Assembly (NCBI GenBank): GCA_900543485.1
Contig: UQRM01000012.1
Location: 1-64,000, forward strand
Direction of reading: 5' to 3'
DNA: 64,000 nt
DNA from: an uncultured Eubacterium sp.
GTDB lineage: Bacteria > Bacillota > Clostridia > Peptostreptococcales > Anaerovoracaceae
The position numbers and the translations under genes are program-made. This document shows, in pieces, positions 9,732 to 19,632 of this stretch (positions are counted from its first letter, which is position 1; each line of letters begins with the position of its first letter). Below the pieces are notes generated by a model. The model had not been told where the DNA came from, ran no database searches, and saw only the letters and a list, made by a program, of their open reading frames with translations.

Positions 9732-10598
9732 ATGGCCAGATTGAGAGCAAGATTGCTTAAAATGTTCATATTGACCATAAAGCAGCTGCAGGATCCGTAT
9801 TATCAGGGATTTGCCGCGCAGGTGTCCTTTTATCTGCTGTTGTCGATAGTACCCATATTCCTGTTGACGACACAGATACTGGGAATATTTGACATATCAC
9901 TGGAAAGCGCGCTGAAATTGATAGAATCTTATACAGGGCGGGAAATGTCGGCGATGTTCAGAGAACTGTTCGAGTTCAGGTCAGCTGGCCTCAGCTCTGT
10001 AGTGTTCGCTGCCATAGCCCTCTGGGCCGGATCCAGGGCGTCCTTCTCCATCATGAGGATAACCAATTATACTTTGACGGGAGGCAAGAGCACCGGAAGG
10101 AATTACTTCATCGAGCGATTCAGGGCCATAAAGACCATTGTGATAACCATATTCACAATATCATTTTCACTGATAATACTGGCTTACGGCAAGCTGATAC
10201 TGGAAGCCATCCTGTCGGTACTCAGGCTGGATTCACAAGTATATGCCGACAACATATGGATGTGGCTCAGATGGATACTGGGCTTTCTTCTTTACTTCCT
10301 TATGGTCAGCTATAATTACTATCTGTTGCCTACGGAGAAGATCCCGTTCAGGAAGATGCTTCCGGGCAGCTTATTTGCTTCGGTAGGTATGTTGCTGGTG
10401 ACGGTGGGCTATTCCAAATACGCCAGCTCTCTGGCGGAATACGACTTGCTGTATGGAGCACTGTCGTCGGTAGTAGGTATAATGTTCTGGTTCTATTTGC
10501 TGGCATGGGTCCTGTGTCTCGGCGTCCTGTGCATAAAAGTATGGGATGATACGAGGGTGGATTTCAGCAAAAGGACTCCTCCTGTACGCAGAATGTGA
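9732..10598 (+). CDS. YihY/virulence factor BrkB family membrane protein
   Basis: The 288-residue protein has about six hydrophobic segments. The pattern QLQDPYYQGFAAQVSFYLLLSIVPIFLL and the terminal region SSVVGIMFWFYLLAWVLCLG are characteristic of YihY/BrkB. It sits in the cytoplasmic membrane; the family has no settled biochemical function, and old annotations as ribonuclease BN are wrong. It begins on the base after the rdgB stop and precedes feoB, probably in one operon. Confidence 0.88.
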   Translation: MARLRARLLKMFILTIKQLQDPYYQGFAAQVSFYLLLSIVPIFLLTTQILGIFDISLESALKLIESYTGREMSAMFRELFEFRSAGLSSVVFAAIALWAGSRASFSIMRITNYTLTGGKSTGRNYFIERFRAIKTIVITIFTISFSLIILAYGKLILEAILSVLRLDSQVYADNIWMWLRWILGFLLYFLMVSYNYYLLPTEKIPFRKMLPGSLFASVGMLLVTVGYSKYASSLAEYDLLYGALSSVVGIMFWFYLLAWVLCLGVLCIKVWDDTRVDFSKRTPPVRRM

Positions 10599-10629
10599 GA
10601 TCACGGTGTCGAAAGGAATTTACGGGCGC

Positions 10630-13056
10630 ATGAGCAATGATAATGATAAGAAAATTACAGACAGGGAAAAGATCACGTTGAAGGATCTGGATATCGGAAA
10701 GACAGCCACTGTCGTATCAGTGGGCGGAGAAGGGGCGCTGCGGCAGCATTTTCTCGACATGGGTCTGATACCGGGCGTTCAGGCGACCATGGTGAAATAC
10801 GCCCCAATGGGGGACCCGTTGGAGCTGAGGATACATGGGTATGAACTGACGTTGCGTAAGGATGACGCAGCGAAGATAATCGTCAACGACGTGAGAGACG
10901 CGAAGGAGGCCAGAGGCACAGGAACGAAGGGGGCGGATCCTGACATGTCCGGGAACGGAGCCGGATCCAGACCTATGGAGCACCCGGGCCTCGGAGAAGG
11001 AGGAAAGTATCACGTAAAGGCCGATGAAGATCCATTGCCGGAGGGAGAGACGCTGTCCTTCGCTTTGGCGGGGAATCAGAACTGTGGCAAGACTACACTC
11101 TTTAATCAGCTGACCGGTGCCAATCAGCATGTGGGGAATTTCCCGGGCGTCACGGTGGACAGGAAGGATGGTGTGATAAAAGGCCATGATGATACGCTGG
11201 TGACAGATCTGCCGGGGATATATTCCATGTCGCCGTACAGCAGCGAAGAAATCGTAACGAGAGAATTTGTCCTTCATGGAGACGTCAGAGGGATAATAAA
11301 TATCGTAGATGCTACCAACATAGAGCGCAATCTGTATCTGACCATGCAGTTGATGGAGCTCAATATACCTATGGTACTGGCGTTGAACATGATGGACGAG
11401 GTCAGGGAAAACGGAGGAGCCATAAAGGTCAACGAGATGGAAAATATGCTGGGGATCCCGGTAGTTCCTATTTCCGCCGCCAAAGGAGAGGGTATCGGAG
11501 AGCTCATCGACCATGCCGTACATATAGCTAAATATCAGGAGAGACCGGGAAGGATGGATTTCTGCGATGCTGACGATAAGGGCGGCGCTGTCCACCGGTG
11601 TCTCCACGCTATCATGCATCTTATCGAGGATCACGCGGAGAAGGCAGGCATCCCGGTAAGATTCGCCGCCAGCAAGCTGGCCGAAGGCGATGGCTTGATC
11701 CTGGAGCGTCTGGGTCTCAGTCAGAATGAACAGGAGATGCTGGAGCACATAATCCTTCAGATGGAGGAGGAGTGTGGTCTGGACAGGGCTGCGGCTATTG
11801 CCGATATGAGGTTCAGTTTTATAGAGAAGGTCTGTCAGAAGACGGTGATAAAGCCAAAGGAGAGCAGAGAAAGGGAGAGAAGTTACAAGATAGACAGGAT
11901 CTTTACCGGCAAATATACTGCCATACCTGCGTTCATCGCTGTGATGGCAGCAATATTCTGGATAACCTTCAATGTCATAGGGGCTTTTCTTTCGGATTGG
12001 CTGGAAAGAGGCATAGGCGCGCTAACCGCTATGGTGGACGGTCTGCTGGCATCGTTGGACGTCAATGATGTCCTTCATTCTCTTGTGATAGATGGTATAT
12101 TCAACGGGGTTGGGAGCGTGTTGAGCTTTCTCCCTACGATAGTGACATTGTTCTTTTTCCTGTCGTTGCTGGAGGACAGCGGGTACATGGCAAGAGTGGC
12201 CTTTGTCATGGACAAGCTGCTGAGGAAGATAGGACTTTCGGGACGCAGTATCGTTCCCATGCTCATTGGCTTCGGCTGCACAGTTCCGGGTGTCATGGCA
12301 AGCAGGACGCTTCCGTCGGAGAGAGACAGGAAGATGACCATACTTCTGACACCTTTCATGAGCTGTTCTGCCAAATTACCTATATACGCTTTCTTTACAG
12401 CCGCCTTTTTCCCGGGGCATGGCGCTGTCGTGATGATAGGTCTGTACATAACGGGAATGGTGGTGGGAGTGCTGATAGCGCTGCTGCTGAAAAAGACGGC
12501 TTTCCGCGGTGAGCCTGTTCCCTTCGTGATGGAGCTGCCTAATTACAGGATGCCCGGGGCGAGAAATGTGGGTTTTCTCATCTGGGAGAAGGCCAAGGAC
12601 TTCATGCAGAGGGCCTTTACCGTTATATTCATCGCCACTATAGTCATCTGGTTCCTGCAGACCTTCGATATACATATGAATGTGGTGACCGACTCCAGGG
12701 ACAGCCTGCTGGCGTCTGTGTCCGGAGTTATCGCTCCTGTGTTCGCGCCGCTGGGATTCGGCGACTGGAGGATATCAACGGCACTGATAACGGGATTCAT
12801 GGCTAAGGAAAGCGTGGTATCTACTCTGTCGGTACTGTTTGGCTCGACGGGTGCGCTGGTCAGCGCCATAAGTCCGCTGACGGCACTGTCGCTACTTGTG
12901 TTCTGCCTGCTTTACACTCCTTGCGTCGCCGCCGTGGCATCGGTGAGGCGTGAGCTGGGAGGTAGATGGGCGCTGGGCGTCGTAGTCGGCCAGTGTGCTG
13001 TCGCATGGGCAGCTGCCTTCATCGTCATGCTGGCAGGAACGGCGTTGGGATTTTGA
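10630..13056 (+). CDS. feoB: Ferrous iron transporter: FeoA-FeoB fusion
   Basis: The 808-residue protein begins with a FeoA SH3-like domain (about 15-85: GGEGALRQHFLDMGLIPG). A hydrophilic linker follows, then the FeoB G domain with G1 GNQNCGKTT (near 147), G3 DLPGIYS and G4 NMMD. The C-terminal half has membrane segments with the FeoB gate motifs GFGCTVPGVMASRT and FMSCSAKLPIYAFF. It imports Fe2+ in a GTP-dependent way. FeoA is normally a separate gene, but fusions occur in Clostridia. The ATG at 10630 is preferred because it follows a GAAAGGAA site; the frame is open upstream within the previous gene. Confidence 0.95.
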   Translation: MSNDNDKKITDREKITLKDLDIGKTATVVSVGGEGALRQHFLDMGLIPGVQATMVKYAPMGDPLELRIHGYELTLRKDDAAKIIVNDVRDAKEARGTGTKGADPDMSGNGAGSRPMEHPGLGEGGKYHVKADEDPLPEGETLSFALAGNQNCGKTTLFNQLTGANQHVGNFPGVTVDRKDGVIKGHDDTLVTDLPGIYSMSPYSSEEIVTREFVLHGDVRGIINIVDATNIERNLYLTMQLMELNIPMVLALNMMDEVRENGGAIKVNEMENMLGIPVVPISAAKGEGIGELIDHAVHIAKYQERPGRMDFCDADDKGGAVHRCLHAIMHLIEDHAEKAGIPVRFAASKLAEGDGLILERLGLSQNEQEMLEHIILQMEEECGLDRAAAIADMRFSFIEKVCQKTVIKPKESRERERSYKIDRIFTGKYTAIPAFIAVMAAIFWITFNVIGAFLSDWLERGIGALTAMVDGLLASLDVNDVLHSLVIDGIFNGVGSVLSFLPTIVTLFFFLSLLEDSGYMARVAFVMDKLLRKIGLSGRSIVPMLIGFGCTVPGVMASRTLPSERDRKMTILLTPFMSCSAKLPIYAFFTAAFFPGHGAVVMIGLYITGMVVGVLIALLLKKTAFRGEPVPFVMELPNYRMPGARNVGFLIWEKAKDFMQRAFTVIFIATIVIWFLQTFDIHMNVVTDSRDSLLASVSGVIAPVFAPLGFGDWRISTALITGFMAKESVVSTLSVLFGSTGALVSAISPLTALSLLVFCLLYTPCVAAVASVRRELGGRWALGVVVGQCAVAWAAAFIVMLAGTALGF

Positions 13057-13087
13057 TGGTATGATCTTGCAGGAAACTTTCAAATAA

Positions 13088-13137
13088 AAAGGGCAGCCAT
13101 ATCGGCGTTGATTTTTTCGTCGATACGGTTGCCCTTT
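13088..13137. terminator. Intrinsic terminator between feoB and serA
   Basis: AAAGGGCAGCC (13088-13098) pairs imperfectly with GGTTGCCCTTT (13127-13137), with an ATCG/CGAT extension. A TTTTTATTT run follows on the minus strand, so it mainly serves serA but can stop both. Confidence 0.8.
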
Positions 13138-13190
13138 GTGATTTTTATGGCGTTGCCCTCACAGTTTCCATGGATACTGAACAATCTGTG

Positions 13191-14321
13191 CTATTTGAGT
13201 ATCCTCACTCTGATGACGCCTTCTCCTGCGATGGCGGATCCGTCTATGTCGCCCGATGCTTCGCCCAGGGTATAGGCGTATTCGCCGCGAACCTTGTTGA
13301 TAACGTCTCCGTCGCAGACTTCGGCCACTTTTTCCAGTACGCCGGCGTCGGCCTTCGAGATGACCGATACTCTGGTGCCCTTCTTAGGACCCAGCGAGCA
13401 GGCCGGCATGTTGACTGAGTTGACGATATTGCCGTTTTCCAGATAGTCCATCACCTGATCGACAGCCATGGCGGCGCAGTTGTCTTCCGCTTCCGCCGAT
13501 GATGCTCCCAGGTGAGGCAGGGCGATGACACCTTCCTTGCCTATTACGGTATCGTTAGGGAAGTCTGTAACGTATTTTTTCACCTTGCCTGATCCGATGG
13601 CAACCAGCAGGTCAGCATCGTTTACCAGTTTATCTCTGGCAAAATTGAGGAACACGACGCCATCCTTCATCTGAGCGAAAGCGGCGGCATCGATCATTCC
13701 TTTCGTATTATCGTTGGCCGGAACGTGTATGGTTATGTAGTCGCACTGAGGATAAAGATCCTTAGGAGAGTCCACTATCTTTATGGTGTTGGACAGGGAG
13801 AGGGCGGCCTTTATCGACAGGAACGGGTCATAACCGATGACGTCCATTCCCAGGCTTTCGGCGGCGTTGGCTACCATGGCTCCGATAGCTCCCAGACCGA
13901 TGACACCCAGTGTCTTTCCCTTTATCTCAGTGCCGGCGAACTGGCCTTTGCCCTTTTCCACAGCCTTGCCTACGTCTTCAGTACCTGCGAGGGTCTTTGC
14001 CCACTCCAGACCTGCAGGGATATTTCTCGCGGCCAGGAACATTCCTGAAAGACACAGCTCCTTCACAGCGTTGGCGTTAGCTCCCGGAGCATTGAAAACT
14101 ACGATGCCCTGCTGGGCGCACTTGTCCAGAGGAATATTGTTGACTCCTGCGCCGGCTCTTCCTATAGCCAGCAAATCAGGAGAGAATTCCATGTCGTGCA
14201 TGTTGTAGCTCCTCAGGATTATGCTGTTAGCCTCCTGCACGTTCTCGGTTATGGTGTAATCATCGGTAAGTCTTGCCAGTCCTACCGGTGAAATCTTGTT
14301 TAAAGTGCCTATCTTGTACAT
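13191..14321 (-). CDS. serA: D-3-phosphoglycerate dehydrogenase
   Basis: The 376-residue protein has the dehydrogenase core LGVIGLGAIGAMVANAAESLGMDVIGYDP, catalytic residues in FLNFARDKLVND and ALPHLGASSAEAEDN, and a short C-terminal ACT-like region beginning RVSVISKADAGVLEKV. It oxidises 3-phosphoglycerate with NAD+, the first step of serine synthesis; serC lies about 6 kb away. The ACT-like tail suggests allosteric control by an amino acid, probably serine. The catalytic loop reads FARDK, not the classical ARGG. It has its own terminator and is transcribed away from the AraC region. Confidence 0.9.
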   Translation of the reverse strand: MYKIGTLNKISPVGLARLTDDYTITENVQEANSIILRSYNMHDMEFSPDLLAIGRAGAGVNNIPLDKCAQQGIVVFNAPGANANAVKELCLSGMFLAARNIPAGLEWAKTLAGTEDVGKAVEKGKGQFAGTEIKGKTLGVIGLGAIGAMVANAAESLGMDVIGYDPFLSIKAALSLSNTIKIVDSPKDLYPQCDYITIHVPANDNTKGMIDAAAFAQMKDGVVFLNFARDKLVNDADLLVAIGSGKVKKYVTDFPNDTVIGKEGVIALPHLGASSAEAEDNCAAMAVDQVMDYLENGNIVNSVNMPACSLGPKKGTRVSVISKADAGVLEKVAEVCDGDVINKVRGEYAYTLGEASGDIDGSAIAGEGVIRVRILK

Positions 14322-14367
14322 TTTTTCTACCTCACTAATTACTAATAATTGTGATAATTATACCACT

Positions 14368-16030
14368 TTACAATGATGAGGTAAAGTCCCGAAGGGCGAT
14401 ATATCGCACGCCAAAAGGAGGCAGGGAAATATCAAAGGACGCGCCGAGGTTTGAAATCGCTGATTTTTCCAGCCGTATCTGCGGTACAGAGCCCTGGTTC
14501 AATAGACTGCTGAGATTTTTTACGCTGCTGTCAGAGTTGTCGTGATCGCCGGAGGAGCCGGAAAAAGCAGGCTTTCCCAGTCGCTGCCACTGAATGAAGG
14601 CATCCAGATCCAGCTGGAGTGTGTGGATCTCTATCAGGATGGGATTGCTGCCGGCCTCATCGAAGACCGCTGTCCATTTTCGCTCAGGGGAAGATGCCGC
14701 CATTTCAGCCCGTTTGAGTATGTCGGGCGCTGAGAGCTGTTCCGTCGTCAGATGTTCGAATTCCGCGGGCAAGTTGAAGAAAAGCTGATGGATACAATCT
14801 TCCGATCTGTGGGACAGGAACCCCGGAAGGGACACAGAGCCTCTGGCGATGAAGGGCTCCAGCAGCTGAGACAGATAAAAGGTCGATTTTCTGATACCTG
14901 AGGCGGTGATGTTCCCTGAGAGCCCTGTGAAAGGATGTGATGAGCTGCCGGTTTCCGGGCTGAAAAACTGAGGGAACCGACGAATGAAACCAGCGATGTT
15001 ATTGCCCATCATGTGGAGCATCAGCGCCGGGAAGTAGGGAGAATCGTACAAGAGACTCTTCTCCGGCAGCACTATGTCTGAAACAGATGTCAGCGGCTGC
15101 CGGCACGAACGCAGTCGTTTTACTTCTGACGACATGATGAGGTGTACAGGTGAACGCCCGGAAGACCGTTTTCCGGTTTCGGCCGGGTGTTCGCAGCCAA
15201 GGATATCCAGAACAGTCTGAAGATCGGAAGCGTTGGTATCATGCCTGTAGGAAAGCTCTTTGTGTCTGATGGTGGCAGGGCCATATTTTTTCCTGTATGC
15301 CGTAGGTGTCATATGGAATAGTTTTTTGAAATGCTGGCTGAAATATCTGTAAGAAGAAAAGCCCAGCTCGAAAACTATCCTGTTGATAGGCATATCAGTG
15401 CCTAACAGGTATACCTCCGATTTTTCTATTCGTATATGCTGCAGCAGTTCGGAAAAGGTATAGCCGATACCTTCTTTGACCAGGTGGGAAATATGGTACC
15501 TGTTGACGAAGGTCAGGTCAGCCACGTCCTGGAGCTGTATTTTCTGAGGAAAGTGTTCATAAAAATATATCATGATGCTTTTCAGCCTATTGGCTTGAAC
15601 GATGTTGTCTCTCAGGGTGTTCTCCCTGTGGTCGCTCAAAAGGAAGAACTCGGACGTGAAGTGGAGCTCAAAGTAATTTATCAGCGAGCGGAGCAGCACC
15701 TTTTCGTATTCGGCATCACTATCGTTGGTACATGTGGGAAAGGTCACGGTGTCGCCTCGGGTGTTTTCGCGTATTGCTGTCAAATGAAGGGTGAAGAGCC
15801 TTTTCAGCGTATTGACTATCTTGTCGAAATCCACTCCGGCAGCATCCCGGTAGAGGTTGTAATATGATACGAATATGGTCTCTTCGGCGATGGGGTCGTA
15901 GAAGTCGGAGTTGATCTCCAATATACAAGTCAGGTTGTCCTCGTCAGAGCTGTAGAGAGCGTGGAGCTCGAAAGGATTGATTATCGTGAACTCGTCTTCT
16001 TTGAGGATATAATCGGAGACACCTACCTTT
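14368..16030 (-). pseudogene. AraC-type regulator with GH39-like C-terminal module, 5' end lost
   Basis: The frame reads through the end of an N-terminal cupin (KVGVSDYILKEDEF, then INPFELHALY), a coiled linker, an AraC double HTH (QLQDVADLTFVNRYHISHLV to INRIVFELGFSSYRYFSQHF) and about 300 residues resembling the distal part of GH39 beta-xylosidase domains fused to AraC regulators (DAFIQWQRLGKPAFSG; LPPFGVRYIAL). The barrel half with the catalytic acids seems absent. The only in-frame start is a TTG at 15921, inside the cupin and without a ribosome-binding site. Family resemblance continues upstream to about 16027 and then stops where hydantoinase B sequence begins. I conclude the first 40-60 residues and the promoter were deleted. 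Confidence 0.7.
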
Positions 16031-17413
16031 GTGACACCGCTTTTCTGGGACGGAAAGCTGATAGCCTACGCATGCAGCAGAGGCCACTGGCAGGATATGG
16101 GAGGAAAGGCAGCATCGTCCGAATCGCCTACAGCAGTACACATCGCGGAGGAAGGGCTCAGACTTCCGCCGACCAAGATATACATCGCCGGGGAGCCTGT
16201 GACGTGGCTGATAGACATCATAAGGAATAACACGAGAGCGCCGTACTTCATAGATGGCGACATCAGGGCCCATATGGGTGCGCTCAATACGGCGAAGAAG
16301 CATTTCTTCGAGCTGGTGGAAAAGTATGGTGAGGATACGGTAAGGGCGTGTATGGAAGAGGCCCTGGACTACACGGAGAGAAGGACGAGAGCCGCTATAA
16401 AGAAGCTGCCTAACGGAGTTTATACAGCAGACGACTACATCGATGCTGACGGAGTCAACAACAAGGCCATATTCGTAAAGGCGACAGTGACCATAGAAGA
16501 TGAGGACATCACCGTAGATCTTACGGGGAGCAGTGCTACCGTCGATGGCCCGGTAAATTACCCGCTGGCGGGGACCTGCTCAGGCGTATACTTTGGCCTC
16601 AAGTTCTTCCTGGATCCTGACGCGCCGCCTAATGCGGGGATGTACAGACCGATACACATCATCGTACCGGAAAATACAGTGTTCAATCCGAGATGGCCTG
16701 CGCCGGTGTACTATGGGAACCTGATAACAAGCGAGAAGGTGGCTGACCTGATATGGCAGTGCCTGGAGCAGGCAATACCTGAACAGATAGTGGGGATGCC
16801 GTACGCTGACTGCAACCCTATCTCGTGGGGTGTGGTAAACGCCAGAGAAGGAGTATCAGATACCTTCGGAGAACTGCCTCCGGGAGGCTGGGGCGGGACG
16901 CCGTTCGGAGACGGCATGAGCGCCACTTACAGCAGACACGGTAACTGCATGGATTTCACCCCGGAGCAGATGGAGCTGCTGTATCCGGTGATATGCACTG
17001 AAAGGGAATTCAAGGAGGACTCGGCCGGTGCCGGTAAATACAGAGGCGGTCTTGCTCTTCAGGTGAGCTGGAAGCTGCTGCAGAATTCCACGATGAACGT
17101 AGGGATGGGAAGGAGCAGGTTCGGCCCTCCGGGAGTTTGCGGAGGCAAGGATGGGAAGCCAAGCTCGGTCATCCTCAATATGGGAACTGACAGGGAAGAG
17201 GTCATAGGCGGATATACGGAGGATCATGAATATCTGATGACCATGTTCGACAATTACCCTATGAAGGCTGGAGACACAGTGACTATGATAACCCAGGGCG
17301 GCGGCGGATACGGTGATCCGAAGGAGAGAGATCCTGAGCTGGTGAAAAAGGATGTTCGTAACGGTCTCGTTTCAAAGGAAGCTGCTTTAGAGGAATATGG
17401 TGTGAAGTTGTAG
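16018..17413 (+). pseudogene. Hydantoinase B/N-methylhydantoinase (HyuB), 5' end lost
   Basis: The frame, whose first usable start is a GTG at 16031, encodes about 460 residues that match HyuB from roughly residue 120 to its C-terminus: VTPLFWDGKLIAYACSRGHW, EEGLRLPPTKIY, GDIRAHMGALNTAKKHFFELVEKYG, TGSSATVDGPVNYPL and the ending MITQGGGGYGDPKERDPELV. Complete HyuB proteins are about 550-590 residues and work with HyuA in ATP-dependent opening of hydantoin-type rings or in ketone carboxylation. Here the N-terminal part, hyuA and any promoter are missing, and the sequence begins where the AraC gene is cut. It is therefore probably non-functional. A hairpin terminator remains at 17425. Confidence 0.85.
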
Positions 17414-17424
17414 AAGCATGAGAT

Positions 17425-17450
17425 AGCGCGGAGGTTTCTCCGCGCTTTTA
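17425..17450 (+). terminator. Intrinsic terminator after the hyuB remnant
   Basis: AGCGCGGAG and CTCCGCGCT form a perfect 9-bp stem around GTTT, followed by TTTA. Confidence 0.85.
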
Positions 17451-17594
17451 TGTGCAAGATCCATAAAACATGTGATATATGTGATTTTTTCAATGTTTGT
17501 GAGCTGCCGCGCCTTGACAATGATGAGATAATGGAATACATTAAAAAAGTCGTTATAGAGATGATTCGATTTGGTTTTGACAAGGAGTGAGGGA

Positions 17595-19298
17595 ATGAAA
17601 ACAGCGGCAGAGTTGAAGAGTTTATTGACGAGGATAGACCGCAGGGGGTATCCGGCTTATAAGGACATCAGAGGAATGTACAGCTTTCCTGAGTATGTGC
17701 TTTCTATAGATCATGTGCAGGGCGATCCTTTCGCGGCACCTTCGAAGCTGAGTGTCTACGTTGATGGGAGGAACGGGGGCTTCCCGAGGAAGCTTTACGA
17801 TACTCGCCACAGGAGAATAGCTTTGCAGGATCAGTTGACAAGAGGGTTCGGCAGACAGGCGGAACGCGTCGCTTTCAAAGCGAAAGGGTCGGGAAAGAGC
17901 GGACTCATATCGGTGAGCCGATGTGGTCAGGAAATATTGGAACGGACTGCTTGCAGTATAGATCCGGAAAATGGGAGGATCGTAATGCGATTCGAGGTGG
18001 GACTGCCTGCCAATGGCAGGACCATCAACGCAAGAGAAGCGGAAAAGATATTCTTTGATTTCTTGCCTGAGTGTGTCGAGCAAGCGTTGCTGTACAGAAA
18101 TGCCGATGGCGAAAAACTTCAGGCAGTGGCTGATTTGGCGGATGATCAGCATCATATCAGGACGGTGCTGCCTGAAATGGGCCTCTGTGCTTTTGTGGCA
18201 GACGGGAGTGTGCTCCCGCGTGAATCCGGGGTTTCTTCCCGCCCTATGAAAGGGGGAGTCAAGTTCAAATCGCCTGAAGAAATGAAAGTGTCTATCCAGC
18301 TGCCTCACAGGGGAGAAATCACAGGTATGGGCATGCGAAAAGGAATAACGCTGATCGTCGGCGGAGGTTATCATGGAAAATCGACATTGCTCAAAGCTCT
18401 CGAACTGGGAGTATACGATCATATCGCGGGCGATGGACGGGAGTATGTGATCACTGACGATACGGCTGTAAAGATACGGGCGGAAGATGGCAGGAGCATC
18501 AAAGACACCGACATTTCCATGTTCATCAACGATCTGCCTAATGGAAAGGACACGGTGTCCTTTGCTACTGAGGACGCCAGTGGCAGTACGTCTCAGGCGG
18601 CAAACGTGATAGAGAGTATGGAAGCAGGTACGTCTTTATTTCTCATAGATGAGGATACCAGCGCTACTAATTTCATGATAAGAGATGAGCTGATGCAGCG
18701 TGTCATTCATCGCGATATGGAACCGATCACACCTTTTATCGACCGTATCAGAGAACTGTATGACCGGTATGGGATTTCCACAGTCATCGTAGCAGGCAGC
18801 TCCGGCGCTTATTTTCATGTCGCTGATAACATAATACAGATGGATAGATATATACCGAAGGATATAACGGGATATGCAAAGCGGGAGGCAGAGGGTTTTC
18901 CAGCTATACGCGGAGTAGATGAACCAGCCGGGGAACCTGACTTCAGCAGGTGCCCCAAAGCTTCAGGAGCCTTCAAAGGAGGCAGCAGGATAAAGCTGAA
19001 GACTATGGGAAGGGAAGCTGTTTCCATAGACAGAGAAACTATAGACTTGAGATATGTGGAACAGATCGTTGACAGTGAACAGGTCACAGCCCTGGGGCAT
19101 TGCGTCAAATACGCTCAGAAGAACATATTTGACGGGAAGACAACTCTGATCCAGGTGGTCGATCAGCTTGAAGCCGTTATGGAAAAACAGGGGATGGCGG
19201 CAGTCTGCGAAAGCCGATCCAGTGTCGCCAATATGGCCAGACCGAGAAGGCAGGAGATATTTGCCTGCTTTGACAGGTACAGGAGTCTGAAGCTGTAG
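17595..19298 (+). CDS. Predicted ATPase of the ABC class (COG3044 type)
   Basis: The 567-residue protein has a Walker A motif GGGYHGKSTLLKALELG near residue 260 and an ABC-like Walker B region with TSLFLIDEDTSATNFMIRD; the segment after it is typical of the uncharacterised COG3044 ATPases. There are no membrane segments, and the function is unknown. Start choice: the ATG at 17595 follows AAGGAG at a good distance; a TTG at 17571 lies upstream of that site. It stands alone between the hyuB remnant and a 334-base intergenic region. Confidence 0.85.
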   Translation: MKTAAELKSLLTRIDRRGYPAYKDIRGMYSFPEYVLSIDHVQGDPFAAPSKLSVYVDGRNGGFPRKLYDTRHRRIALQDQLTRGFGRQAERVAFKAKGSGKSGLISVSRCGQEILERTACSIDPENGRIVMRFEVGLPANGRTINAREAEKIFFDFLPECVEQALLYRNADGEKLQAVADLADDQHHIRTVLPEMGLCAFVADGSVLPRESGVSSRPMKGGVKFKSPEEMKVSIQLPHRGEITGMGMRKGITLIVGGGYHGKSTLLKALELGVYDHIAGDGREYVITDDTAVKIRAEDGRSIKDTDISMFINDLPNGKDTVSFATEDASGSTSQAANVIESMEAGTSLFLIDEDTSATNFMIRDELMQRVIHRDMEPITPFIDRIRELYDRYGISTVIVAGSSGAYFHVADNIIQMDRYIPKDITGYAKREAEGFPAIRGVDEPAGEPDFSRCPKASGAFKGGSRIKLKTMGREAVSIDRETIDLRYVEQIVDSEQVTALGHCVKYAQKNIFDGKTTLIQVVDQLEAVMEKQGMAAVCESRSSVANMARPRRQEIFACFDRYRSLKL

Positions 19299-19334
19299 GA
19301 TTCGATTGACGTTATCGAAAATGCCAAAACGATG

Positions 19335-19480
19335 TTTTTTTGAGGTTTAATTGGCATAGCCAGCCTGATTTTCAGCTTGATCTACTGTTTGATTGCCAAA
19401 AACAGCAATGCAGGAGCTCATTCTTGGCATGGTTATGCCAGCTTTTTCATGAAAGAATGCTAAAAACCTCAGGAAAAAAA
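19335..19480. repeat. Imperfect long inverted repeat in the 19299-19632 gap
   Basis: The 334-base gap has no gene. TTTTTTTGAGGTTT (19335-19348) is inverted as AAACCTCAGGAAAAAAA (19464-19480). Inside, GGCATAGCCAGC (near 19353) and GGCATGGTTATGCCAGC (near 19427) resemble each other. It could be a large stem-loop or the remains of a small mobile sequence; no T run marks it as an ordinary terminator. Confidence 0.4.
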
Positions 19481-19632
19481 TTATTATTTAGCATATCATC
19501 GTGAATAAAGATGATCCAAGGTAGCCATTTATGCCTAATACGTCAAAAAAAATCAGAGAATAGGCAATTTTATCGTGGCAGGCACGTCCGCTACAGCAAA
19601 TAATGCGGCGGCGGAGATTCAGTAACTGAATC

